The notes under the pieces were generated by a model. That model was not told the origin of the DNA and did not search any database. It worked only from the letters and a program-made list of their open reading frames with translations. DNA of 64,000 nt from Reddybacter sp041277045 (GTDB lineage: Bacteria; Pseudomonadota; Gammaproteobacteria; Pseudomonadales; Porticoccaceae): the NCBI GenBank assembly GCA_041277045.1, contig JBGFSY010000001.1, positions 1,116,001 through 1,180,000 of the forward strand. The letters run 5' to 3'. Made by a program: the position numbers and the translations under genes. Shown here one piece after another: positions 24,829-33,001 of this stretch. Numbering within the stretch: the first letter of the stretch is position 1; each line of letters opens with the position of its first letter.

Positions 24829-25149
24829 ATGAAAATTAAATATTTGTGCTTAACAGCATTACTCTCAGTGACGCTAGTGAATGCCGGTGACTCGACTCTC
24901 GATGCCGCGATTGGCGGAGGCCTGGGTGGCGCCGTAGGTGCTGCCATTGGCAATGAGATTGGAGGTCGCGATGGCGCTGTTGTTGGCGGTGCATTGGGCG
25001 GGGGTATTGGTGCTGCCGTCACTAGCGATGAAAACTCAGGGCACAAAGACTCACGTCACAGAGATGAGTCTTATCATAAAGGCTCACAAAATATGCATTC
25101 GGATTCACGTTTTTGCCCGCCTGGCCAAGCTAAGAAAGGGCGTTGTTAA
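24829..25149 (+). CDS. Secreted glycine-zipper protein with a His/Asp-rich tail
   Basis: 106 residues from the ATG at 24829, which has CAGGA 7 nt upstream and starts directly with a signal peptide (MKIKYLCLTALLSVTLVNAG). An in-frame ATG at 24790 would add 13 residues and is less likely. Residues 25-60 are a glycine zipper (IGGGLGGAVGAAIGNEIGG then AVVGGALGGGIGAA), which suggests membrane insertion or oligomers. The tail is polar and rich in His, Ser and Asp (GHKDSRHRDESYHKGS) and ends CPPGQAKKGRC with two Cys. The function is unknown. No partner is evident. Confidence 0.7.
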   Translation: MKIKYLCLTALLSVTLVNAGDSTLDAAIGGGLGGAVGAAIGNEIGGRDGAVVGGALGGGIGAAVTSDENSGHKDSRHRDESYHKGSQNMHSDSRFCPPGQAKKGRC

Positions 25150-25297
25150 GACGGAGCTTTGGGCTGATGACTTTGGCACTGCCGAGCAAGTGTTTGGTTG
25201 CTAAGGGCGGGATACAATAATAAATATGTGTACTGACTGATCAAAACAACAGTGTTGAGGCAGAGCGCCGATAGCAGTCTTGTAGGATTTTAAGAGA

Positions 25298-25374
25298 TGG
25301 TAGCTATGGGCGGACTTGAACCGCCGACCCCAGCATTATGAATGCTGTGCTCTAACCAGCTGAGCTACATAGCC
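25298..25374 (-). tRNA. tRNA-Met (anticodon CAU, elongator type)
   Basis: Read on the - strand: acceptor GGCTATG pairs with CATAGCT, D-arm GCTCAGCTGGTTAGAGC, anticodon loop TTCATAA, T-arm GGCGGTTCAAGTCCGCC, and encoded CCA. The pairs are complete. The G1-C72 type acceptor favours the elongator form over the initiator. In Pseudomonas a tRNA-Met follows ychF; here two genes intervene. Confidence 0.97.
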
Positions 25375-25472
25375 ACGAAATGGTCGATCTTTGAAGGCGG
25401 GGGATTTTGGCGATTTCAGTGCGGCTTGTCAAGCTAGCGGGGCTAATTTGCGGGACTATTTGGTCGGACTAT

Positions 25473-26651
25473 TCAGTCGGGCTGTTTAGCTGGGTAAAGA
25501 CGGTACAGGGTGTCGGCATGGTCGTCGCTGATGTAAAGGCTGCCATCTTCGTCCTGGGCGAGTTCAGCGGGGCGACCGAGAACCCTGCCTTTGGGTGTTA
25601 AGAAGCCCGTTAATAGGTCTTTTTCAACGATACTTCCGTCGACATTCCAGTGCAGTGAAACAATTTTATAGCCGTCCGGGGTCGAGCGATTCCAGGAGCC
25701 GTGTAGGGCGACGAAAGCACTGCGCTCATAGTCTGCTGGCAGCTTAGAACTGCGGTTAAAGATGATGCCTAGTGGCGCGTTGTGGGGTCGAAAGCTGTGT
25801 GCTGGAAGGTTTCCCGGCCATTGGGGCTTACTGGGGTGGTCGCCATAGTCGGGATCGGCTTTGCCAGAGCCGTTGATGTAGGGCCAGCCATAAAAGCTGC
25901 CGTGAGTGATGTAATTGAGCTCGTCGGAGGGCTCGTCGTCACCGAGCCAGTCGCGACCATTGTCGGTGGCGTAGAGCTGTTCATTCCACGGTGCCCAGTC
26001 AAAGCCAGCGCTATTACGCAGGCCGGTAGCAACAATTTCACCGGCGCTGCCATCAGCGTGAAAGCGCATGATGGTGCCGCGTCGGGGGTCTTCCTCAATA
26101 CAGACATTGCAGCTGGAGCCGATGGCGAGGTAGAGCCAGTCATCGGGCCCAAAGTGGATAACCCGACGCCAGTGATTACCGCCACTGGGCAGCTTGTGAA
26201 TAATCCGCTGGTAGCTGCCCTGAGTTGCGCCGCTGAGGGGATTGTAGGCGATGCGACCGATGGCCTCGGCCTCGGCAATATAGAGCCAGTTGTTGTGAAT
26301 GGCGAGGCCCGTGGGCCGCTGTAATTTGTCGATAATTGTTATATGGCGCTCGGCGCTACCGTCATGGTCGCTGTCGATCAGTCGATACACGCCACCCTCA
26401 CTGGAACTGCTGACGACAAGGCCGGCTGGGCTGAAGGCAAGCCCTCTAGGGCCTGAAATCGCGCTGTAATAGCGCGCGACCTTAAAACCAGCTGCCGTTG
26501 TGAGCGGGCTCTGCATAGCTTCAGTGCTTGGCACTTTAATGCCTAGCGCCCTACTACTTAATTGCTGAGCCGTGCGTAGGCCGGGAACAGCGAACCACGC
26601 TGCTAGCAGGAGAGCTGGGAATAGGCTGAGCAATAGCAAGCGGCGTTTCAT
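25473..26651 (-). CDS. PQQ-type sugar/L-sorbosone dehydrogenase-like beta-propeller protein
   Basis: 392 residues with an N-terminal signal anchor (LLLLSLFPALLLAAWFAV), so periplasmic. The beta-propeller has repeats such as GPRGLAFSPAGLVVSS, RPTGLAIHNNWLYIAEA and HFGPDDWLYLAIGSSCNVC. The cysteine pair and EEDPRRGTIMRFHADG match the sorbosone dehydrogenase branch. The family uses PQQ to oxidise sugars or aldoses; the substrate is not predictable. It is 22 nt downstream of the EamA gene on the same strand. Both lie between ychF and tRNA-Met, where related genomes have none. Confidence 0.8.
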   Translation of the reverse strand: MKRRLLLLSLFPALLLAAWFAVPGLRTAQQLSSRALGIKVPSTEAMQSPLTTAAGFKVARYYSAISGPRGLAFSPAGLVVSSSSEGGVYRLIDSDHDGSAERHITIIDKLQRPTGLAIHNNWLYIAEAEAIGRIAYNPLSGATQGSYQRIIHKLPSGGNHWRRVIHFGPDDWLYLAIGSSCNVCIEEDPRRGTIMRFHADGSAGEIVATGLRNSAGFDWAPWNEQLYATDNGRDWLGDDEPSDELNYITHGSFYGWPYINGSGKADPDYGDHPSKPQWPGNLPAHSFRPHNAPLGIIFNRSSKLPADYERSAFVALHGSWNRSTPDGYKIVSLHWNVDGSIVEKDLLTGFLTPKGRVLGRPAELAQDEDGSLYISDDHADTLYRLYPAKQPD

Positions 26652-26673
26652 CGCGCCAGCATAGACTGCTCGT

Positions 26674-27696
26674 CTAGGACTTGCGAGTGCCCTTCAGGGC
26701 AACCATCAAGGCGCCGAATACCACCAGTGCGGCCCCGGACAGGGTCAAGCTAGTTAGAGGTTCCGGTGTCATGGCAAAGCCGGGGATAAAACTCAGGCAC
26801 CACATAAAAAAAATCGTAAAGACCGGCAGGGTCGAGAGCATGGCGCTGGCCTTTGAGGCTTCGATATGGGCCATGGCCTCGGAGAAGCTGCCGGAGCCCA
26901 CCAAAGTGCTGGTGCCACAAAAAAGTAGCAATAGCTGGCCTGATGTGTCGAGTTCAAAAATGCTCAGTGGCTGGGCTAATGGTAAAAAGACCAGTGAGCC
27001 GAGCAGGTAAACCACCAGCATGATTTGCGAGGACGTGAAGTGCAGTAGCAGTTGTTTCTGCAACACGGCGTAGCCGGTCCAGCAGATGGCGGCCAGAGAG
27101 ATCAGGCCCATGCCCAGGGCGTAGTCGTTGAAGCCGTCGAGCATGGCGACAATGCGAGGGTAGAAAAAAATCACCAACCCGCCTAAAAATATCAAACAGC
27201 CCAACCATTGGCGGCGGGACAGGCGCTCGCCAAAAAAGAAGACGCCGGCGAGCAGCAGCATTACGGTCGAGAATTGAATCAATATTTGCGTGGCGCTGGG
27301 GGTGATGTGCTGCACGCCGATAATGTAGAGAAAGTAGTTAATAATCAGCAGTAGAGCGCAGGCTGCGAGGCGTAAGTTGTGCCGGGTGCTGCCTTTATCG
27401 ATGAGTCGCGGCAGAGAGCCGCGGGCGAGTAAAAAGGGCAGTAGCATTAATCCGGCGATGGCGAAGCGGTAGAAATTGATGGTGTGGGGGTCGAGCTGAC
27501 TGGTGATGCCCTTGGCCGCAATGGGGAAGAAGCCCCAGATCACACAGGCCAGCAGCACCAGGGCAAAGCCGTAGGTGCTGCGGCCAGAAGTGGTGTGAAT
27601 ACCACTCTTTGCCGTGGCGCTTGCTGGGCTGCTGTTCTGATTGTTTTTGCTATGTTTTGCGCTTGTTTTTTTAGCGGGGTCTGGGCTAAGACTCAC
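26674..27696 (-). CDS. EamA/DMT-family transporter
   Basis: 340 residues with about ten membrane helices in two EamA repeats (LVLLACVIWGFFPIAAKG; LISLAAICWTGYAVLQKQ). The first 40 residues are unusual: polar, rich in Ser, Lys and Asn, with no hydrophobic stretch. Start GTG, overlapping the ychF stop by 4 nt (GTGA). RarD-like members export small metabolites; the substrate is unknown. Confidence 0.85.
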   Translation of the reverse strand: MSLSPDPAKKTSAKHSKNNQNSSPASATAKSGIHTTSGRSTYGFALVLLACVIWGFFPIAAKGITSQLDPHTINFYRFAIAGLMLLPFLLARGSLPRLIDKGSTRHNLRLAACALLLIINYFLYIIGVQHITPSATQILIQFSTVMLLLAGVFFFGERLSRRQWLGCLIFLGGLVIFFYPRIVAMLDGFNDYALGMGLISLAAICWTGYAVLQKQLLLHFTSSQIMLVVYLLGSLVFLPLAQPLSIFELDTSGQLLLLFCGTSTLVGSGSFSEAMAHIEASKASAMLSTLPVFTIFFMWCLSFIPGFAMTPEPLTSLTLSGAALVVFGALMVALKGTRKS

Positions 27697-28784
27697 ACAT
27701 TAAACCGGAAGTGGATGACATCGCCATCCTGCACGATGTAGTCCTTGCCCTCAAGTCGCCATTTTCCGGCATCTTTGGCGCCCTGCTCACCATTACCGGC
27801 GATAAAGGCCTCATAGCTAACAATTTCGGCGCGGATAAAGCCTTTTTCAAAGTCGGTGTGAATTTTACCGGCGGCCTGCGGTGCGGTGGCGCCAATGGGA
27901 ATGGTCCAGGCGCGCACCTCTTTCTCCCCGGCGGTAAAGTAGGTTTGCAGGTCGAGTAGTTGGTAGCCGGCGCGAATCACGCGGTTGAGGCCCGGTTCGT
28001 CCATCCCCAGGTCGGCGAGAAACTCGGCCTTGTCTTCATCGTCCAGCTCGGAAATTTCTGCTTCGAGCTTATTGCAAATGGGTACCACCTGAGCACCTTC
28101 GGCGGCGGCGAGTGCTTCGACAGCAGCCAGCAGGGGGTTGTCCTCAAAACCATCTTCGGCAATGTTGGCAATGTAGAGGGTGGGCTTGAGTGTCATCAGG
28201 CTGACTTCGCCCAATTTTTCAATATCCTCCTCTGCTAGCTCAAGGCTGCGCAGTGGTTTGGCTTCGTTGAGGTGGGGCAGTAGGCGTTCGAGTATCGCCA
28301 GTAAAGCGATCGCGTCCTTATCTTTACCCTTGGCGGCACGGGCGGTTTTTTGCAGAGCTTTCTCAACCGCATCGAGGTCGGCCAGGGCGAGCTCGGTATT
28401 GATGATTTCAATATCGGCCAGCGGGTCGATCTTATTGGCGACGTGGATGACGTTATCGTCTTCAAAGCAGCGCACCACGTGGGCGATAGCATCAGTTTCG
28501 CGGATATTGGCTAAAAACTGGTTGCCCAGGCCTTCACCCTTTGAGGCGCCCTCAACCAGGCCCGCAATATCGACGAATTCCATGGTGGTGGGCAGAATGC
28601 GTTCGGGGTTAACGATAGCGGCGAGGGCATCCTGACGGGGGTCGGGCACCGGCACGACACCGGTGTTGGGTTCGATGGTGCAGAAGGGGAAGTTTTCCGC
28701 ATCAATTCCGGCCTTGGTGAGGGCATTAAACAAGGTGGATTTGCCCACATTGGGCAGGCCGACAATACCGCATTTGAAACCCAT
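27693..28784 (-). CDS. ychF: Ribosome-binding ATPase YchF
   Basis: OBG-family P-loop protein of 363 residues that binds ribosomes and prefers ATP. It has G1 GLPNVGKST at 8-16, VDIAGLVEGASKGEGLGNQF, and the divergent G4 region ICNKLEAEI. The C-terminal TGS domain is at about 280-363 (LLDLQTYFTAGEKEVRAWTI). Conserved neighbour of pth. Confidence 0.97.
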   Translation of the reverse strand: MGFKCGIVGLPNVGKSTLFNALTKAGIDAENFPFCTIEPNTGVVPVPDPRQDALAAIVNPERILPTTMEFVDIAGLVEGASKGEGLGNQFLANIRETDAIAHVVRCFEDDNVIHVANKIDPLADIEIINTELALADLDAVEKALQKTARAAKGKDKDAIALLAILERLLPHLNEAKPLRSLELAEEDIEKLGEVSLMTLKPTLYIANIAEDGFEDNPLLAAVEALAAAEGAQVVPICNKLEAEISELDDEDKAEFLADLGMDEPGLNRVIRAGYQLLDLQTYFTAGEKEVRAWTIPIGATAPQAAGKIHTDFEKGFIRAEIVSYEAFIAGNGEQGAKDAGKWRLEGKDYIVQDGDVIHFRFNV

Positions 28785-28873
28785 GGTGATCCTCTGCTAT
28801 TGCTGAATGGGCGGGCCTGTTGCTCAGCTCGCGCCAGTAATTGGTTAAGGGGTGTGCTTGTTTGGTCGTGTGC

Positions 28874-29455
28874 TTATTTCGTGTGCAGGGCTTTCATCGC
28901 CTTGTTCCACTGGCCCTCGGTAAGCTCGGGGGTGATCTCAAGGGCAGCGCTAATACTGTCCTCGATCAATTGTTGTTCGGATTGCGGTGCGCGGCGCAAG
29001 ACGTAGCTGACGACTTCGCTAGCGTGGCCGGGGTGGCCGACGCCAATGCGCAGGCGGGCAAAATTCTTGTTGTTACCCAGAGCTTTAATAATATCTTTCA
29101 GACCATTGTGTCCGCCGTGGCCACCGCCGATTTTGAGCCGGGCTTTACCTGGTTCGAGATCGAGTTCGTCGTGGGCGACGAGAATAGCTTCGGGGGGGAT
29201 ATTATAAAAGTTGGCCATGGGGCCGACGGCTTTGCCACTGAGATTCATGTAGGTTGATGGTCTCAGCAGGCGCAGATCTTGCCCGTGGAGATTAATGCGA
29301 GCTGTTTCGCCAGAAAACTTACTTTCTTTCTTAAAGCTGGCTCCGTGTCGTGCTGCTAGAGCTGTAACGAAATCGGCCCCGGCATTGTGGCGGGTGTGCT
29401 CGTATTGAGGGCCGGGGTTACCCAGCCCAACAACGAGCCTCACTTGCGCGTCCAA
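28874..29455 (-). CDS. pth: Peptidyl-tRNA hydrolase
   Basis: Releases peptides from drop-off peptidyl-tRNA. 193 residues if translation starts at TTG 29455 (MDAQVRLVVGLGNPG); a GTG four codons later (29443) is the alternative, and no in-frame ATG is nearby. Catalytic His is in HNAGADF, Asn in STYMNLSG, Asp in AHDELDLEPG. Conserved pair with ychF downstream and rplY upstream. Confidence 0.95.
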   Translation of the reverse strand: MDAQVRLVVGLGNPGPQYEHTRHNAGADFVTALAARHGASFKKESKFSGETARINLHGQDLRLLRPSTYMNLSGKAVGPMANFYNIPPEAILVAHDELDLEPGKARLKIGGGHGGHNGLKDIIKALGNNKNFARLRIGVGHPGHASEVVSYVLRRAPQSEQQLIEDSISAALEITPELTEGQWNKAMKALHTK

Positions 29456-29490
29456 TGTCGGGGCCTGAAAGCAGAGAAACGAGTGAGCCC

Positions 29491-30150
29491 TTAGGCTTTT
29501 TCGCCCTCTTCTTCATCCCCAGCTTCTTCGCCTTCTGCAGCGCTAGCAACGTCTTCGTCTTCTTCAATCGCTTTCGACTTAACAACGGCAGCGATGGGCA
29601 GGTCGTGATCTTCACCGTGGGTCAGTGCAACACTGACCACACCTTCGGGTAGCTTGATGTCGGAAATGTGCAGGGTCTGTCCCAGTGTGATTTCACTCAT
29701 ATCGACTTCAATGTACTCGGGCAGATCGGCCGGTAGACATTCGATTTCGAGCTCATTCATGCTGTGAGAAATCTGGCCACCTTCCATTTTAACGCCGTGA
29801 CACTCTTCTTCATTAATGAAGTGCAGTGGTGCGCGAATGGTGAGTTTCTTTGTCAGATCGATGCGGAAAAAGTCGACATGCAGGATTTCTGCTTTCGCCG
29901 GATGGCGCTGTACGTCTTTGAGAATCACATTCTGGGATTTGCCATCTAGGCTCAACTCAATGATGTGCGAATAAAACGCTTCATTGTCCAGTGCGTGGCT
30001 CAGTTGATTAGCGGCGAGAGAGATGCTCTCAGGTGTTTCACCCAAACCATAAATGATGGCGGGTATCTGGTTGTCCAAGCGACGTAGGCGGCGGCTCGCA
30101 CCTTTCCCTATATCGTTACGGGCTTTGGCATTGAGGACGAAATCGACCAT
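29491..30150 (-). CDS. rplY: 50S ribosomal protein L25/general stress protein Ctc
   Basis: 5S rRNA-binding ribosomal protein of the two-domain (L25-TL5) form, 219 residues. The N-terminal L25 domain (about 5-90) has ARNDIGKGASRRLRR and PAIIYGLGE. The C-terminal TL5 domain (about 95-185) contains PLHFINEEEC. An acidic tail ends the protein (EGEEAGDEEEGEKA). It is 117 nt after prs on the same strand, with a hairpin in between. Confidence 0.96.
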   Translation of the reverse strand: MVDFVLNAKARNDIGKGASRRLRRLDNQIPAIIYGLGETPESISLAANQLSHALDNEAFYSHIIELSLDGKSQNVILKDVQRHPAKAEILHVDFFRIDLTKKLTIRAPLHFINEEECHGVKMEGGQISHSMNELEIECLPADLPEYIEVDMSEITLGQTLHISDIKLPEGVVSVALTHGEDHDLPIAAVVKSKAIEEDEDVASAAEGEEAGDEEEGEKA

Positions 30151-30215
30151 TTGCCTTTACTCCTATGTTGTACCGCTATAGCTGTTGCGACCCAGGTTAT
30201 AGCGGGTGAGGTTAT

Positions 30216-30240
30216 TTCTCGCCGCCAAATGTGGCGAGAA
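30216..30240 (-). other. Hairpin in the prs-rplY gap
   Basis: TTCTCGCC pairs perfectly with GGCGAGAA over a 9-nt loop. No T-run follows on either strand, so it is not a standard terminator. It lies in the leader of rplY and could be an mRNA processing or control element; the function is not shown. Confidence 0.45.
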
Positions 30241-30267
30241 GCTTATCCGTGCAAGGTTTGGCTAAAT

Positions 30268-31209
30268 TTAGTTAAACATGGCACTGATGGATTCTTCATT
30301 GCTGACTCGGCGAATGGCCTCGGCGAGCATGTGCCCCAGTGACAGCTGGCGAATCTGCTTGCAGGCCCGTGCTTCGTTAGTCAAGGGGATACTGTTAGTG
30401 ATCACCAGGCTATCGAGCTGGGAATTGGTGATGTTGTCGATCGCCTTGCCCGATAAAACCGGGTGAGTGCAGTAGGCAACGACGCGTTTGGCGCCTTGCT
30501 CTTTCAGTGCCTCGGCGGCTTTGCACAAAGTGCCTGCAGTGTCGACAATATCGTCAACCAGCAAACAGGTGCGGCCGGCGACGTCACCAATGATGTTCAT
30601 CACCTGGGCTTGATTGGCCTCGGGTCGGCGTTTGTCGATAATCGCCAGATCGGTATTCAGTTGTTTCGCGATGGCGCGGGCGCGAACCACGCCGCCGATG
30701 TCGGGTGAAACCACCAGCAGGTCTTCGTAATTTTGCTTTTCAATATCGTCCAGCAAGACCGGCGAGCCGTAGACGTTGTCGACCGCGCAGTCGAAAAATC
30801 CCTGAATTTGCTCGGCGTGCAGATCGACGGTCAAGACGCGATTAACGCCGACGTTGTTGATCATATCGGCGACGACCTTAGCGCTGATCGGTACTCGCGC
30901 TGAGCGCACGCGTCTGTCCTGGCGGGCATAGCCGAAATAAGGGACTACGGCAGTGATGCGCCCGGCTGAAGAGCGGCGCATGGCGTCAACAATAAAAATC
31001 AGTTCCATCAGATTTTTATTGGTCGGCGCACAGGTTGGCTGGATGACGAAGACATCTCGGCCACGCACATTGTCGTTGATTTGTACGCTGATTTCACCGT
31101 CGGAAAAATGGCTGACTTGTGCGTCGCCTATTTTAAGGCCGAGGTGTGCGGCGATTTCCTTTGCCAATTGTGGATTAGAATTTCCTGAGAACAACATCAA
31201 GTTGGGCAT
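30268..31209 (-). CDS. prs: Ribose-phosphate pyrophosphokinase (PRPP synthetase)
   Basis: Makes PRPP from ribose 5-phosphate and ATP. 313 residues. Visible are the N-terminal MLFSGNSNPQLAKEIAAHLG, the flexible-loop region GYARQDRR, and the PRPP signature CLLVDDIVDTAGTLCKAA. Transcribed toward rplY and flanked upstream by tRNA-Gln, as in Pseudomonas. Confidence 0.97.
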   Translation of the reverse strand: MPNLMLFSGNSNPQLAKEIAAHLGLKIGDAQVSHFSDGEISVQINDNVRGRDVFVIQPTCAPTNKNLMELIFIVDAMRRSSAGRITAVVPYFGYARQDRRVRSARVPISAKVVADMINNVGVNRVLTVDLHAEQIQGFFDCAVDNVYGSPVLLDDIEKQNYEDLLVVSPDIGGVVRARAIAKQLNTDLAIIDKRRPEANQAQVMNIIGDVAGRTCLLVDDIVDTAGTLCKAAEALKEQGAKRVVAYCTHPVLSGKAIDNITNSQLDSLVITNSIPLTNEARACKQIRQLSLGHMLAEAIRRVSNEESISAMFN

Positions 31210-31253
31210 GGGGGTATCCTGAAATCACGAAGGGCAGAGAGGGTCGGAAGATA

Positions 31254-31329
31254 TGGCTGGGGCGGGAGGATTCGAACCTCCGAGTGACGGGATCAAAACC
31301 CGTTGCCTTAACCACTTGGCCACGCCCCA
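31254..31329 (-). tRNA. tRNA-Gln (anticodon UUG)
   Basis: Read on the - strand: acceptor TGGGGCG pairs with CGCCCCA, D-arm GGCCAAGTGGTTAAGGC, anticodon loop TTTTGAT with TTG, T-arm GGAGGTTCGAATCCTCC, and encoded CCA. It lies between ispE and prs. Confidence 0.97.
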
Positions 31330-31350
31330 ATAAAGCTTGTCTTAACTATT

Positions 31351-32208
31351 TCACAATGAGCCGGTCGGATAGGCTGGTGAGTGGTTAACTCCCCGGGCGA
31401 CAAAAGCCTGCCATCGTTGCGGAACATTGGCCAGTACCTGGCGTGCTTGTGCTTCGTTCCCGAAGGAGGCGAAAATACAGGCACCGGTGCCGGTCATTCG
31501 AACATTTGCGTATTGCTCCAGCCATTGTCGGGCTGTTTTTACCTCAGGGTAGAGCTTTTCCGCTATGGGTTGGCAAGCATTTCTGCCACCCTGCTCGAGA
31601 AAGGCGCGTATTGTGATAGCGCGTGCGTCCCTTGTCAATTGCTGGTGTGAGAATATTCTTGGTGTTGAGACTTCAACATCGGGCGCGAGCACGAGATACC
31701 AGCATTCGGCCATGTCAACGGGACTGAGAATCTCGCCAATTCCCTCCGCCCAGGCAGTGCGGCCGTGGATGAAAACCGGTACATCGGCTCCCAGTTTAAG
31801 ACCAATGGCGGCGAGCTGTTCGCGGCTGATACCTAGTTGCCACAACTGGTTGAGGCCGATCAGTGTTGTGGCTGCATCGCTGCTACCGCCGCCTAGACCG
31901 CCGCCAAGGGGCAGGCTTTTGTGCAAGCGAATATCGGCACCGTAGTGCTGCTTGGTTTGCGTTACGGCAAATTGTTGCAGTGCTTTGGCGGCGCGAAAAA
32001 CTAGATTATTTTCTTCGGCAATGGTCGGGTGGGCAGGGCTGAGGGTGATTTCTTTATCATCGCGCCGCTGAAAATCGAGTTGGTCGCCATAGTCGAGTAA
32101 TTGAAACAGGGTTTGCAGCTGGTGATAGCCATCGGCGCGGCGCCCGATAATGTGTAGAAAGAGGTTGATTTTTGCCGGCGCTGGCAGGCTGAGTTGGTCT
32201 TGTGTCAC
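31351..32208 (-). CDS. ispE: 4-diphosphocytidyl-2-C-methyl-D-erythritol kinase
   Basis: GHMP kinase of the MEP isoprenoid pathway, 285 residues, GTG start. Motifs: PAPAKINLFLHIIGRRADGY at the N-terminus, the ATP loop PLGGGLGGGSSDAATTL (about residues 97-113), and the C-terminal VRMTGTGACIFASF. It starts 7 nt after lolB. Confidence 0.96.
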   Translation of the reverse strand: MTQDQLSLPAPAKINLFLHIIGRRADGYHQLQTLFQLLDYGDQLDFQRRDDKEITLSPAHPTIAEENNLVFRAAKALQQFAVTQTKQHYGADIRLHKSLPLGGGLGGGSSDAATTLIGLNQLWQLGISREQLAAIGLKLGADVPVFIHGRTAWAEGIGEILSPVDMAECWYLVLAPDVEVSTPRIFSHQQLTRDARAITIRAFLEQGGRNACQPIAEKLYPEVKTARQWLEQYANVRMTGTGACIFASFGNEAQARQVLANVPQRWQAFVARGVNHSPAYPTGSL

Positions 32209-32215
32209 GGGTGAA

Positions 32216-32938
32216 TTACTTATCCAGTGAGTGGTTTGGGCTTGAGTTGCTGTGTTGCGGGTCGCTCTCTGGGAAAGACCACGCCTTTAAGAGCAGAGTA
32301 AAAGCCAGTTCGTTGCTACTGCCTTTGATTTTACCCGGTAATGGGCCGCGAGGCCCGGCCTGGTAGTGATTGATATTAATTTGCCAGCCATCTTCTTGCA
32401 GTGTGTCTAGCAGGCCTTCTTTGTTGAAGGTCTCAAGGGCTTGGCCCGATGCGTTGGCCGGCATGCCTCTGACCCAGTAGCGCATTTGCTCCACGGGTAG
32501 TTGCCAGCCAAAGAGTCGCCGGGTTAATGCGCTGGAAGAATGAGAGCTTATGTCGGCTTCTCCCGGCTGGCTGAGGGTAATAGCTTGCGCGTTGCCAGTG
32601 ATTTGCACCGTGCCGACGCCAAAGGGGCCACTCAAATAAATAGTGAAGTTGTCGCCGTGCTGAGTCCAGTCAAACCAGGCGCTGCCGGAGTCCTCGCTGT
32701 TGCGATAAGCGAGCTTGCCCTTAATCTGCCAGTTATCAATACTCGCCATCTTGGTTTGGTGTGCCGACCAAGAAAGGGGGAGGGGCTGGATGCTGGGATC
32801 AGGTTGTCTTTGTAGCGGCGCACAGGCGCTGAGCAATAATAGAAGCAGGGCGATAAAGCCAAGAGCTGGCAGGGAGGGCCGGTAGTTGGGCCTTAGGCTG
32901 ATGGGCCTTGGCGGGTTGGGTATTGGCAGGTTGGGCAT
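32216..32938 (-). CDS. lolB: Outer-membrane lipoprotein receptor LolB
   Basis: Accepts lipoproteins from LolA and inserts them in the outer membrane. 240 residues. A long N-terminus leads to a signal helix and lipobox (LLLLLLSACAP, Cys near 39). The LolB domain includes WQIKGKLAYRN, GSAWFDWTQHGDNFTIYLSG and LFGWQLPVEQMRYWVRG. The extended N-terminus before the hydrophobic core (about 24 residues, Pro-rich) suggests a later start may be used, but none is better. Coupled to ispE. Confidence 0.92.
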   Translation of the reverse strand: MPNLPIPNPPRPISLRPNYRPSLPALGFIALLLLLLSACAPLQRQPDPSIQPLPLSWSAHQTKMASIDNWQIKGKLAYRNSEDSGSAWFDWTQHGDNFTIYLSGPFGVGTVQITGNAQAITLSQPGEADISSHSSSALTRRLFGWQLPVEQMRYWVRGMPANASGQALETFNKEGLLDTLQEDGWQININHYQAGPRGPLPGKIKGSSNELAFTLLLKAWSFPESDPQHSNSSPNHSLDK

Positions 32939-33001
32939 CGACGTTGGGTGCTGACAATTCAGAACGGGCTATTCTAAAGCATGGCGCTAATAGTTGGATA
33001 T

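Noticed and set aside
25266..25273. GCCGATAG resembling a sigma-28 -10 element
   Set aside because: No TAAA-type -35 at 15-16 nt spacing, and the only gene downstream on that strand is the antisense side of tRNA-Met.
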